Positions 36,701-48,900 of a DNA stretch of 64,000 bases are shown piece after piece (positions within the stretch are counted from its first letter, which is position 1; each line of letters starts with the position of its first letter). The notes under the pieces were generated by a model, which saw only the letters and a program-made list of their open reading frames with translations, did no database searches and was not told the DNA's origin. Position numbers and translations under genes: made by a program. Source of the stretch: Oscheius tipulae (lineage: Eukaryota; Nematoda; Chromadorea; Rhabditida; Rhabditidae); contig JASJZH010000005.1 in assembly GCA_037178975.1 (NCBI GenBank), positions 3,534,001 through 3,598,000 on the forward strand. Direction: 5' to 3'.

Positions 36701-39700
36701 TAGCTGTTACCTCTTATACGCTACAGATTTTGTCAGGAAGAACTTCCTGATAGTCCGAATGTTCAATAGCTGATGGGTTCAAAATTTTCTCAAAAAAATC
36801 GTCTGACCTCTCATTCAGAAATAAGCAGAGTTCGACTAAACCTTGCATCTTTGCTCGTCTGACTGTAGTTTCTGGATTCTTGTTTTTCGAGTGATCAACG
36901 AAGTTCAGGCGAGAATTGAGAGTCATGAAGACTACAGTCACTCTGTACTCTTCGAAAGATCGTCTCTGGTATAGGTATCCAACTCCTAACAACCTGCTTC
37001 CCACTAGTCTCTCTCTAATTGTAAATCCGAGCTTCAGACTCTATGAATAAGACTGGCGGAAGTCCAAATTACGCGGGAGCGAGGAGTACGCGTCCCTCCG
37101 GAAGAAGGTTGTTGCGTCAGCGTCGGCTATTCTCAGTTCTTAGAGAGAAGGACTACGTCTTTAGGACCAGGCAGTCTCCGATTGCCTATTGGTTATGGAA
37201 ATCGAGCAGAGAGCCTATCAGTTTACTTTCATTCCCGTCATAGAGCGACTCTTTCCCTCGCTAACCTTGTTAGACTCGTCTCTTCCGTTCTTCTCACAGA
37301 AAAAAGACGTCAAATGAGATTTCCGGAGCAGAGAAAAGAGTAATTACCGGTGGCCTTTCGGAGAGAGAAGGGGGCTCCATGGCCGTGTGGTGCTCCCGGC
37401 AATCAGGCGCCACTTGTGCGCCAGCTGATTTCATTTGATGCGACGGGGAGAGCCTTCGAGCAACTCTCTCTCACTCCATCCTCTCGTATGCTAATTAGAC
37501 ACCCAGAATATTGGATTAAGCGGACGACTGGATTAAAGGGCCGACTTGACTCTTTCGAGGACTCATCAGGCTGGATGGGAGAGAGTGTGGACTGGGTAGA
37601 CTGGGTCAATCTACTGCTTCAGGACGTTTATAGCTAGACAAGGAGCCGAACACTTTTGATTAGGACACCCCATACTGTGGTTTGTAGCACTTTCGCTCCT
37701 TGAAACACAAACCCTGTTCTTGAATCACTCTAACCTACAAAAGTCTTCGATCATCTGTCTGCCAAGGCACAACTTCGGTCGGCCAATCCACTGAATGTTC
37801 TTGGTGTTATGTTGTCAGTAGGGGAAACACACAGTAAGTTAGAGAAAAGTCTAGGACCTATAGGGGAACGGATAGAACATTCAGTCAGACTCATACCACT
37901 CCCAGTGAAGTCTCTAGACGATCGAATAACTCTCGACTGACTTTGCCGTTTAGAAATAATGACTCACATTCAGAAGTTTGACGAAGTCCGAATTCATAGC
38001 CGGATGAGGTTGAACAGAAGACGGATCGCATAGGACGGACATTGAGTCGAGAGAGGACAGAATCTGCAAGCATACACTCTCATCTGCGCTTGGAATCTTT
38101 AAGCAGTCAGACCGAAAAAGTTTACCGCCGGCGGAGGTGGTGGACTGTCGGTCCTTGTTTGTCTACACCACATTTTATATTAAAAGTAGTAGAAGTAGTG
38201 ACCACGAGAGACGTAAATAGAGTCGACAGAACGAGAGAGACAATGTTTGAGTCATGTAGAGGGCGGCACTTGACACTGTTGATCTCCATCAACATCATAG
38301 CCAGCACACTCTCTCTCCTTACTTATTACTTTTCCCATTTTTCACCAAAAATATTACCTTATGAGTTCCGACCAGATCATCAGAGACACGCTTATCTACA
38401 GCCTTTGTACAGCCATCTGGATGACAAGAGTCGCCTCCTAAAAATAGGTTCAGTTTCTGGCTATTGGATAGAACTCGAACAGCGAAATGAAAGAAAGTAT
38501 ACCTGGAGCATCACCGTTGAGATAGGTCGAGGGAGAGGATTGTAGTTTGTTCCATTTGTCGGTGGACACTGCGGCAAGGATCGAAGACTGAAAAGTGTTG
38601 TTGTGGTTAAGTCGGAGCTGGAGTTGTACAAAACGGTTTATGATTTTGCCAGCAGATCACCGCTGTGTCTTTGACTCACCATTCACACCGTCACCCCAGT
38701 TCGGCCCTCCCTCCTTAGGTAAACCCTTCCATAGTGACTCAATAAATTGTTTTAGTTAGTTCTTTGGATCGATATGACAGTCAAGACCATCTTTTGATCA
38801 TAAAGAGCATCTATTCGAGATTATAAGTTAGGTTTTTTTGTAATATGCAGTGACATCTTTAGAAACTTGGTCTAGAGGTCAGTCAAAAGTCTACATGATA
38901 AGTGTGAATATTCACATGATCGGTAGAGGTGCATGAGCAGGCTCATTATCAGGAGTCCTTGCCCTTTTGAACTTCTTTTGATTTAGTCAAACTGTCCTGA
39001 GAGCCATGGACAAAAGTGTATGTCCTGTCATTTTTTCTGAGCAGATTGTCATGGAGCTTTCGTTAGGCGTCAGTGTTTTAGTGCGTGTTTCACGGATAAC
39101 AGTTACCTTTACAAGCTGGTCAGAAAGTTTGGATGTCTACTCACGTCAATAGATCTACTCGAATACTTTCTATGCATTTCCAGAGCTGTCTAGAGATTCT
39201 TTCAGATCATTTCGACTGCCCCTTACTTTCAATTTCCTGTTCTGATTGTACTTTCTGATGTTCTCCACAGATTCTTGCATGTGTCGTCTCGGAGCAAAGT
39301 GTTCCCGGTCGCGGATCCATTCGTGGCTCAGGGCCTAAAAAAGATTATATAAATCCAGTTCAAAAGCACCTCAGAAGCAGAAATTCTTCTATCCTGATCC
39401 ACTGTTAGTAGTTTTCGAAGGAAATCCTTAGCTGATCCTGATATCAGTGCCCAGTTGGGGGAGGTTTGCTAAACAGTTGATAATCTAAACACAGAAGGAC
39501 TCTAACCTGATAGATTCCACTCCTAATGGCAGCGTAAATCTCTTCTGTCGTCCCTGTGAAAGGCAGTTTTCCGGACAGCAAAAGATACAGAAGGACTCCA
39601 GCTGACCACATATCGGCCTTGGTCCCGTAGTCCTCGTTCCCTGAGACTTCTGGAGCCATAAACTGTGCCACTCCGACTCGACCTAATACAAGTAATGTAA

Positions 39701-40785
39701 AACCAAAGTAAAAGACAAACCTCCATGGTAGGTGGAAGTCGGAGTGGCCAGCTTTACAGCCACTCCAAAACCACAGAGTTTCAGAGGAGCCGAATTATCC
39801 GCACTGGCCAGGTTGATGTTGTGTGGACGGATGTCTCGATGAACGATTCCGTTAGAGTGGAGGTATTCGAGGGCTTGCAGCAGCTGTCTCATGTAGTGAC
39901 TGAAAAGAGTTTTCGACTACTGAGAGGATACTTTTATTAATACACGGACGACCCGAAGCCCGATGAATCTCTGGTAATTACAAAGCAACAGTAGTTAGGA
40001 TTACAAAGTTAAAAGAAAAGTTTCAGTACTTTCAAAGTAGTTACTAACTACAGAACTTTATTACGAAACAGTCATTAGGTGCAAAGTTTGTATTGTCTAC
40101 AGTAATAATTCAGTTTCAGTGAAAAGTTCTAAATGCTGTCTGTGTATTACGAAAGAGCTAATTACTGTATGAGATTGACCTTGGGCAGTCAGATAATAGA
40201 GTGACAACTGAGTCAGCAGCCGGGACAGCGGATTGAACTTACAGGTAAGTTTGTAAGAGTTTGACAGATATTGAGGTGAAGCGGTTACTTAGGATGTCAG
40301 GCATCTTTTTATCCACAATAAACGGCCCACGGCATACCTGATAACCGCCTCCGAGTAGACGAAACCATTTCCAGCCCGCTTGACCACCTCGAAACAGATG
40401 TCTTCTGCATCTAGAAACTCGAAGACGAGATGGACTGATCTACAAAACAACTGTTCAAACAGAAGTCAAGAAGACTCACTTATCTCCGGCTATGACATCT
40501 TTGAGCTCGCAGATGTACTGGTGCTTGAGGGAAGCGCACATCTCCAGCTCCGCGTCGACTTCTAAACTTTGTTGATTATTTAAAAACGAAACCAAACGAA
40601 CCCTGTCGCCCAAGACCCGTATTGATTTCATAGCGAAGAAGGTCGATGGTCTTTATACAGTACTGAACGTGGGTTGTGCGATGAGTGGCTCTGTGGATGA
40701 CCGACAGGGGACCTCTTTCTACAAGTTCTCCAAGGAGATAGTGGTGGGCGAGGAGGGCCGACTCATCGGGAGTCTGCTCTGCCAT
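30784..40785 (-). CDS. lin-2: LIN-2/CASK membrane-associated guanylate kinase scaffold
   Basis: Scaffold that links receptors and adhesion molecules to the cortex. Exons, 5' to 3' on the minus strand, include 40602-40785 (start [12 protein letters not shown]), 40480-40561, 40338-40439, 39721-39899 ([33 protein letters not shown]), 39507-39682 ([21 protein letters not shown]), 39370-39468, 39227-39334, about 38497-38587 ([13 protein letters not shown]), then the L27 pair (about 37969-38100 and 33477-33690) and 33089-33296. The PDZ is at about 32250-32610 ([17 protein letters not shown]), SH3 at about 31920-32240, and guanylate-kinase exons contain [18 protein letters not shown] and [20 protein letters not shown]. 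The end is [13 protein letters not shown]. The kinase has HRDIRPHN and GFG where active kinases have HRDLKPxN and DFG, as in CASK. A roughly 4.3-kb intron (33.7-37.97 kb) splits the two L27 halves; the exact join there is unresolved. Confidence 0.95.
33725..37968. other. Large lin-2 intron
   Basis: About 4.2 kb without a recognisable lin-2 exon. One membrane-segment open frame at 34444-34839 is listed separately. An open frame at 36370-36630 (minus) with several cysteines ends at a GT but has no match. The rest shows nothing I can support. Confidence 0.5.
34444..34839 (-). CDS. Candidate nested small membrane protein in a lin-2 intron
   Basis: ATG 34839 opens a 131-residue frame beginning [20 protein letters not shown] and [12 protein letters not shown], a single hydrophobic segment followed by an acidic, Glu/Asp/Ser-rich tail ([19 protein letters not shown]). 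A GT at the end of that tail may be a splice donor. It lies on the same strand as lin-2. No family match, so it may be chance; the charge contrast after the membrane segment is the only support. Confidence 0.25.
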   Translation of the reverse strand: MDSTLFHNSLLAVLIGSFLVFFICVLCIGAASDRGFCCHENPGQSAQAARLAGVGAEEGVHSHCACAQNDKSQTIQEMAEESQDEEDHSRHLDSGRLEILARCFEAKYLTVNRLLFFEQFLVSFFLCHYPD

Positions 40786-41084
40786 TTAGACGACATGCAG
40801 GCCAGCGACGCCTGTAAAGAAATTGGATTGAAAGAGGGAAGGGAGGCAGTAAATGCATCCTTTAGCGGGTGGGCCCATTAAATATGCTTCGGAATGAGAG
40901 TTGGGGACCAGAAGAGAGTCGAACAGACAAACAACTGATACCGACAGAGTGATGAATAGCCGGTCGGGAACAGCTAAACAGCTGGTCGACTCAGGGAGAG
41001 GGTGGATGAAACGGAATGATTCGAAAGTATTGGCTTGATCATACCTTTACAATTTACAAGAGGCGTCTGTTACACATATCAGCT

Positions 41085-41250
41085 CAAATCTAGAATAACA
41101 CTTGACAAATGTGTGTGCACTTTTTTGTCAAGTGTTATCCCAGATTAGAGCTGACAAGACGAGCTTTAGGAAAGCCAAACAGTCTCAAAGAGAACTGGGT
41201 AGCTCCGCCAGGAGCGTAAGAATCTGTAATTCTTAGTTTCCGAGCAACCA
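41085..41250 (+). repeat. Miniature element copy 2 with terminal inverted repeats
   Basis: AATAACACTTGACAAA at about 41094 faces its inverse TTTGTCAAGTGTTAT at about 41134, followed by CAGATTAGAGCTGACAAGACG and CTCCGCCAGGAGCGTAAG. Shared with copies at 15440-15550 and 42230-42420. Confidence 0.65.
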
Positions 41251-42229
41251 TAATGGCGCTCAAGAATTGAGGAAAGGAACAGTCTGTGGGTCGAGACAGA
41301 GCCCTCCCGTACTATCTCATCGGGCTCAATTGTAAGTCGGACTAGTTTTTCCAAGTTTGTACGGGTGAGACGAAAAATAGACGGTCAAGACTAGCTGTCG
41401 CTCCCGTACTATGTCGGTCGGTGAAATTAGAAGAATCGAGATGGTACGGATGAGACACTCTGAACCCTTCCAAAAGAATCAATTGATCATTCTTTATCTT
41501 TCCCGCCAATAATGGGCTGAACAAACATGGCAGATTCAAAAAATTTCAACCGGGGATTAGGGATAGGCGTGAATTGTTTGACGTGGAAGAAAATATTTGC
41601 CAACAGAAAGCTGTGACACGGCTGCGAAGTAGGCAAACACTTTGGAGGAACGTGTGAGGCTCTCTCTGTCTGCCTATGTGAAATTGACACCTTTTTTTTA
41701 CTACTGCCTAGTGGTAGAGTTTCATTGCACCTCTTCCTCTGTCTATGTTTTATAGTGGTTCATTATCTGAATTCAAAAATTGGAAAAAAAACCGGAAGGG
41801 AGTGACCAAGTCGTGTTGAAAATGATGGAGCAGCGGCTGCGGAGGAATGATAAGGACAAAGATAGGTCTCGTCCCCTGTGCTGGACAAGATCTGTCAATA
41901 TTTAGAGAAAGCTACGCAATCATTTGATCGGCCGGCGGAGTCCAGGGCAGAGTCTGGCTGATTGTTTTTGAGGTATCCATAAGATCCGGCATAGAAAAGT
42001 TAATGGTATTTGGATACGGAAGGGACTATTTCGGAGGTTGAAGATGGAATCAATAAATTTTCGATCGCATCTTCGGGGAGGAGCATCGGGCTGGTTAATG
42101 ATGTGAATCCGCTCCAGCAATGGAGATGAGGTACAGTTCTTTTGAAAAAGTTTGGGTTGTCTCATTTTCATGTATTTGTTCGTTGCAGGGCGCCTTGTCT
42201 CAGGTTGAACATTGAATACACAGCCGAGG

Positions 42230-42420
42230 GATTCGAAAGTAAACTAGTGCGATCAAGAGTAGCCAGTCGTTTACGCTCCTGGCGGAGTGACTCAGTGCAG
42301 TTCAAACTGTTCGAGTCTTTTCTGACTCGACTTGTCAATTCTAATCTAGGATAACACTTGACAGAAAAAGCTACAGTAACTGTTATCTCAAATTAGAGTT
42401 GACATGTATCGCACACGGCC
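42230..42420 (-). repeat. Miniature element copy 3 (inverted relative to copies 1 and 2)
   Basis: Contains CGTTTACGCTCCTGGCGGAG, TTGTCAATTCTAATCTAGG, then ATAACACTTGACAGAAAAAG and a partner CTGTTATCTCAAATTAGAGT. This is the inverse orientation of the other two copies. Confidence 0.65.
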
Positions 42421-45400
42421 ACCTCTGGCAAATTGTAAAGATAGGATGGTCAGAAACTTGAATGAGTATACAACGAAAAAGATCTAAAGACCCATGTATT
42501 CCGGGAGCGCTATATTACCGAATAAGTAAGAGAGACCATAGAAATACGATTATGGCCCTTTGTTTACCCCTCCCCAAAAGAAATCTGATTATTTTCTGCT
42601 AGATTTGGGAAGAGGAATCAAAAATTTTTAAAAGACGTGCACTTGAAGGAGCGTCGGACCTGTATTGTTGAGATATCAAAGGCTCGCGCGAATTGAATAA
42701 GGAATGCTGAGCAAATAGTATGATTCAGAGGGCGCCAAGGTCCAAGCTATCTCTACTGACCAACACAACACGAACGACAGCGAGAGTTTGTGTTCGCGAG
42801 GGTGTAAAACGGACCCGGACTCGCCGAGTGATGGCGTTGGCAGCCAGATATTGTAATGTAGACTCTCTCTCGGAGAGAGACACATGGTCCAGAATGAAAG
42901 AACTTGGAGGAAAAGGCGTACGAAGGAGGCCTACAAATGGATGCCAAAGTTGGCAGGCGATTTTTCTTCGCCGCCATCGGCCATCGTTCATAATGGAGCG
43001 AGAGAGAGAGAGGGAAAAAGCTCCACACGGGCCTAATAGGTGTCTAATGAGTAAGAGAGGAGAGTGCGACAGAGGCGCCTTCTCACAAATTGAGCAAGTT
43101 ATCTGCCAGGGGGCATTGATTCGAGAAAAGAAGTGGAAGAGGACCTTTAATTACGACGGGGAGGCCGGAAGCCAGGGGTCCCCTGGGTCAGATGCGCCCT
43201 TTCAACGAGACTGATTTCTGCTGGATGATTACCAAGAATTGAAGGAGCATTCCTTGAGATTGGGAGCGAAAAGAGGACATTTAAGTTTAGCAGTCTTATC
43301 GAGCCATTCCTTTCCGAATCCAAAGAGACTTTTTTCAAGTTTGTCATGTTCTGCAAAGATGTAGAACACATCAAAGACTACAACTTTCAAAAAGTCGGAA
43401 GTCCAGAAAATCACATTTTGAACCTGAAAAAGGCTCCGAAAGGCGCGGCCCTAACCAACGTGTCTCGCCCGTACTGTCTCGGCTAGTTGCTCTATGAGAT
43501 GGTACGGGTGAGACCAGTTGACAAAAAATCGCCCTAGTTCTAAGACATCGTACAAAGGTTTTCCGGCTTTACAATGTTCTGCAATATTGTATGTAGATTA
43601 TGGTCTGCTATACAATTTTTTTCGAACATTGCAATGATGGAAAATATTATTTCATACCGAAAAGTGGTCTTGAAAGGAAGATGTGCAGTGGTACGCGCAT
43701 ACTTCTTCTGCTGGGCGAAGGACAAAGAAACGTCTGGAAATAGAGCAAAACTAGCAGAGGATGGAGTTTTGCGTGATTAAACGATCTCTCAAATGGGCTG
43801 CTTTGAAGTGGCCGAGCTGCGTGTGAACAGGGCGCTTTCACTCCGTCCTCTCTGCCACATGAATAATGAGATGCGCGGAGACAAAAGACGACGAGACATC
43901 CGGACTCCGGCCTCTTTCCTTCCCCCATTTTACTAGCGTTTAAATGAGGAAATTACTCCCAGTTTTGGTGTCTTGATCAGAACTTTTAGAGGTGCAGAAA
44001 AGGAAAGATTCGGGCTATATTTAGGATTGACGTATGCTGGCTATGACCAAACAATTATGTCTGCTGACAGACACTTCCGTGCTTTCATATTCCCGCCCAG
44101 TCGAGCTCCCCTTATTGCAGTGTATTTCTTTTTTTTAATCTTTCATACGTTGCTTTAGTCAAAAGCCAAGTAAAAGGTGTCTTATATGTTTCAACTTTGT
44201 TGAGAGAGCCTGTTAGATATTTCTCGAATGCCTTGGAAATACACAGGATCCCTATCCACTTGGCCGTAACCGGTACACTTGATGATTAACTATCTAACAA
44301 GTCACCGCGTACACTAATGTTGCAAGCTTATTTTAAACTGTTTGTGCGCACTAACTGACAGCTATGACTTCTTGGCGAGACAAAGAGTCCATTGGCCTGT
44401 GATATGGATCAGAGATCAAGCCGGTCACCTGGGAGATGAATATCGTTCCAGAGCACGGTATAGAGCCATAGTTACATACTCTAGCAGCATTTAGCACATA
44501 CAGAGCTAGAGAACTGAGCGACGTCCCGAAAGAACTGTAGTGGAAATAATGAGGAGAAAGCGGAAAGACATAACAAGCCTGTATGTACATAGGTCATACA
44601 ACTGGTCATTGCAAGCATGAGCATACGGGTTGCGAGCTTAATCAGTAAGCGAGAGGATGAGTGGGCGACAGACCCGTAATTGGGTTGCCGGTGTCAATTT
44701 GTCCCCTCAATTGCTAATTGTAAAAGAGATGTCCATTCCAGTGGCTCTCTCTCTCTCTCTCTCTCAGAAACAGAGACTTCAGAAATGACATCTTTTGGAG
44801 ATTATCTGGCCGTTGAGTATCGATCGTGAGACCTTTTGAGGATGGAGTGAGAGATGCGTCAAGTTAGAAATACGACAGCTGTCCGTCTAGGGCCAGTAGT
44901 CATGTCTAGTCTGAGAGATGGACCAATGAAACTTGCTCTTGTTCAGAACCTCTCTAGGTGATTTTCAACAAAATGAATTCTTTCTAGAGACACATTCGCG
45001 GGTCAACAGGATGTCGATTCCGATGCCTCCTTCCAAGTATATCATGCCAATCGGTTCGCCATACCAAACACCGAAATGGTAAAAGACTCAAGATCCTTGA
45101 CAGCCTTCGAAGGCTGCTTTCTGTACCTACTACTCCTTTTTCAGAGACAAGAAGTATGCGTCAGGGTTAATTTCAGTACATGGAAGCTTCTTCGCTCCAG
45201 CCAAAACCATGTCAATTGAGCATGACAACATTGACAAGCAGTAGACCAGACCAAAGGACCATTGTAACAGCACGACTACTTGAGTGACACTTTTCCAATA
45301 GAAGTTGGATCGTGAACTAGACAATAAATCCTTCTCTGCCAACCAGTATCCCATTTTCAGTCCACTTCTTTCCTCTGCTGGTAAACTCTTCCGCATCCCT

Positions 45401-45977
45401 TACTGTTCTACCGTCATCAGTCTCAACTGCTCAATGAAAACATGACCATCACCCCTCATATTCTAGACCATCTCTGCATTTTCTAGCTCTTCTAAATTTT
45501 TAAGAACTTGTTTCACTTTCTCATTGGTCTCGTCTGTTTCTAGCGATCTTAAACGCGAAAAAAACTGTTCGGATAGTCTCACATCTCTTTGGATAGGATT
45601 CATTAATCAAAACTGATTCAAGTAGCCCATTTTCACACACAAAGGGGGAACACATAAAATGAGCTATTAAAGCATGTACATAAAAATTAGAGTCTTCCCA
45701 TATGTACAATTCTGTCAAACTTCAAACAACACAGGTATTTCCGGTCACCGTACTCATGAATCAAAAGGGAAGGGAGGGGAGGAGGAGAGATAGCCCGTCG
45801 AGGTTTCATGGCCGAACGCTATTTTTCAGAGGGAAAGGGATAGGGTGGATGTACAAGTAATAGCGTCCGCTTATAAATCAGTCTATAAACAACCGTCACT
45901 TTGAACTCTACAATGGGAATATGAACACAACAAGGGGGTGAAAAGTGCTGTATCCTCTAGAGAAGAAGAGGATCCAC

Positions 45978-48900
45978 CTACTGCGGGTTAGGGTTTCTGA
46001 TCGACTGTCGGACATCGGCCACCACATTGTTCAGCGTGTTGGCCAGTTCTGTCGAGCAGAAGGAGCTCGGCTGCACCTGGAAAGCTTTTATAAGTAAGGG
46101 AACTGATGAATCTGACACTTTTAGAATCTCTGGCTGTGTAACAACTAGAAGACTCTACCACTGCAAGTTATTCAGTTCATCTAATTGCATAAACTCAGAA
46201 AACGTGACTGACTCATCAGGGATTGGCATAAGACAGTTTTGTGTCCGTTTATAAACAGAATGTACCTAACGCAATTCGATTTATCGATGCGAGAGTCAGA
46301 TTGAACTTTTTTGGTAGGAAATCCCTTTCTAATCATTTTTAGCAATTCAAAGATCTCACTGGAAACTTCTAAGACAAAAATTTGACGTGGCCGTGCTTTT
46401 TGACCCGATTTGGCATCCCTGGAAATTTTTACTTTTTGCTCAGAAAAATAATCTAGTTACGATATTAAATATGGTATAGCTCTCTTGCTACCGATCAATG
46501 AGACCAAATCAAGATGAGAAAGACAACAAACCTTGGCGGCAATAGCGGAAGCTGTGGCAATTGCTGACGGCGTTGTGGAGGGACCATTCTGGGCCTTCTG
46601 CTGGGCGACGAGAGTGGCCAGGTTGTTGACAACTTCGGCCGGAGCGTACTGGCGAAGAAGCTGATTCTCGTTTTCTACCACTTGGATCTGAATTGTGATA
46701 TGTTTTGGCAAAAAAAAAACTATAACAAACCTTGGCCTCCAGCTCGACGATGGTCTGACGTAGGAAGTCGATCTCTTCTCGGACGGCGAAGGTAAGATGT
46801 GTCTTGACCAAATCCATCGCCTGTTCGATTTTGTTATCGATATTGGGGGGAGGGGCTCCATTCGCGGTTGCCACACTGAAAATGAGTTCTATAAACTTAT
46901 TTTAACAAAAGATTAGCGTACGGTAAACACTGATCAAACACCTCTGCTATCTCGCGCAAGCTGTGTCTTTCGTCCCCTTCTCTACACCGTCTAACAGACA
47001 ATTTTTCCCTCCTAGCAACATTTCACTGACGCAACTTTCACGCCCCTGATAACCATTGTTTAGAGGCTGCTGTGCATCGAAAATCGTCTTATCTTTTCAG
47101 CGAAATAACTCCTCTTACCAGGGTTCCGTCGTGGTCGAGACACGAAGGGGACCGAGACCCGGAGTAACTGGCGTGTTAGGAGGAATTCTCGTCGAGGGAC
47201 TGTCCGCACTGTACTCAAAATGCTGGTCGGGGCTCTGTGCCACCGGGGTTCCGGGTGGCGTGATTGGCATCGTCCTTGTGAGGACATTGTGTCTGCTGAG
47301 GAGAGTCAGAGACGAGTCGAGCTCCTCCACCGAGTGCATTCTGCCAAATGCCGCGTAGATCGGTGCCGAGTGCATTACAGAGGCAGACATTTGGATACAG
47401 CTTACTTGAAGACGAGGAAGAAAAACTCAAAAATAGTCGAAATGAAGGAAGTGGCGGAAACTGGAAACGGTGATTCTGTTGCGAGATAAGAACTGAGAGA
47501 GAGACGAGTAGGAAAGAGAGTCGAGTCAATTTTTCAAAAATGACGATCGGCTGGGCAAACAGCCCAAACAGAGTGGAAATGGGAGAGCTTTTTGACCACC
47601 AATTATCCTCGTCAAACTGAGACAAAGAACACTCGTGTGCTCTGATAGCCCGCGACAAAATGAGACAATGCGCATAATCGGCTGAGAGTGAGAGTGAGGG
47701 AGGAGCAGCGTATATCGAAAAACAAACATCGTCACACAGACTGGGAGGTCAAACAGCCTCTTCTATTCTTCAGGATAGTCTCAGTCGTGTGCCACCGACT
47801 GACGTATACAAATAGAGTGAGAGAGCTTCGACCAGCCAAGGAACAACAATAATAGAGAGACAGAGGGAGCACAGCTGACTCTCTCGTTCTTTTCCGAGAC
47901 TGATACTGCCAAGACTAAAACAATGGCTGCCTGGGGGCTTAGAACGAGGCGGAAAGGGCATAATTTGGACTAATCGACCGTGGCATTTGGAGGGACATAA
48001 TGAGGAAGTTTTCTGGCTGACTGGCCATCAGATATCGATGGATAAACCAAAAATCATGATTCTGGTCCAATAGCCATCGGATATCGAAAAATACGGTCTT
48101 GTGACGTAGCAGGTCATTGTGCCAACAGTGAACTGGGTTTATGCAGCAGCCTCCGATCTGTTCACAAATTTGAATACGAGGGCGGTTTGTGTGTGGGACT
48201 AAAAATAGAATTCTGTGTGCTCAGCGTTGTGAATATTATGAGGAAGTCAGGAGCAGTATCTGCCTATCTGCAACTGGTAAAAACACCACTTCCCTTTGGA
48301 TCAACGTCGACAGTACAGAGGCCAGGCTCATTTTGCACCGAAAACAATATGATCAAAGAGGCTTTTCGTTCCTCGGCGAAACCTAACTTGGCCCGTACAA
48401 GCTTTTTAACAAATATTTGTCAGAGCGCATGAAACTCGGAGAAAGAAGAAGAGCTCGAAGAGCACAGCCACGTAGCCAGCACGATCGGCCAATGGGCCTT
48501 TATCAGAAGGAGCTTTCGTCCCCGAAATAGATAGGGCTAGAGGGTACTTCCCCCACCAGAGGCTGTTTGTCCGATCAGCTCGCTTTCGACGACATCATAT
48601 CTTTGGAGGCAGTTCGCTTGGACTAAAGAAGAGGGGTTTAGGGCCTTTGTACCGTACTTTTTTTGAAGGGAAATTTGCCCGACAAAAAATACTATGCCGC
48701 TCTCAAAAAAATGGGTATTTTTCGATATCAAGATTTCTTAAGAAAGAAAAATAAAGAAGAGCCCGGTGTTCCCTTCCCAAAACTACAAATCCAGACCAGA
48801 CTACGATGACACACCAAATGAGACGGCCTGTTTGAAGAATATTTGAATTGAATTGGGATTGGCAAACAGTTGGCTCGACACCTCAAACATATGTCCCGCT

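Larger units (their letters stand above)
40786..45977. other. Long intergenic region between lin-2 and the TSC22 gene
   Basis: Contains the lin-2 promoter, two miniature elements (41085-41250 and 42230-42420) and several GTACGGG-type motifs. There is GA-rich sequence near 42990-43020 and a CT-dinucleotide run at 44744-44764. Open frames at 42720-43214 (+) and 45130-45396 (-) show no match or splice support. No tRNA or other RNA gene recognised. Confidence 0.5.

Noticed and set aside
42720-43214. 164-residue open frame on + rich in Arg and Glu
   Set aside because: Composition follows GA-rich sequence (ERERERE run); no splice sites, family match or copy elsewhere.
45130-45396. 88-residue minus-strand frame with one hydrophobic segment
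   Set aside because: No match, no splice context and no neighbouring supportive exon.
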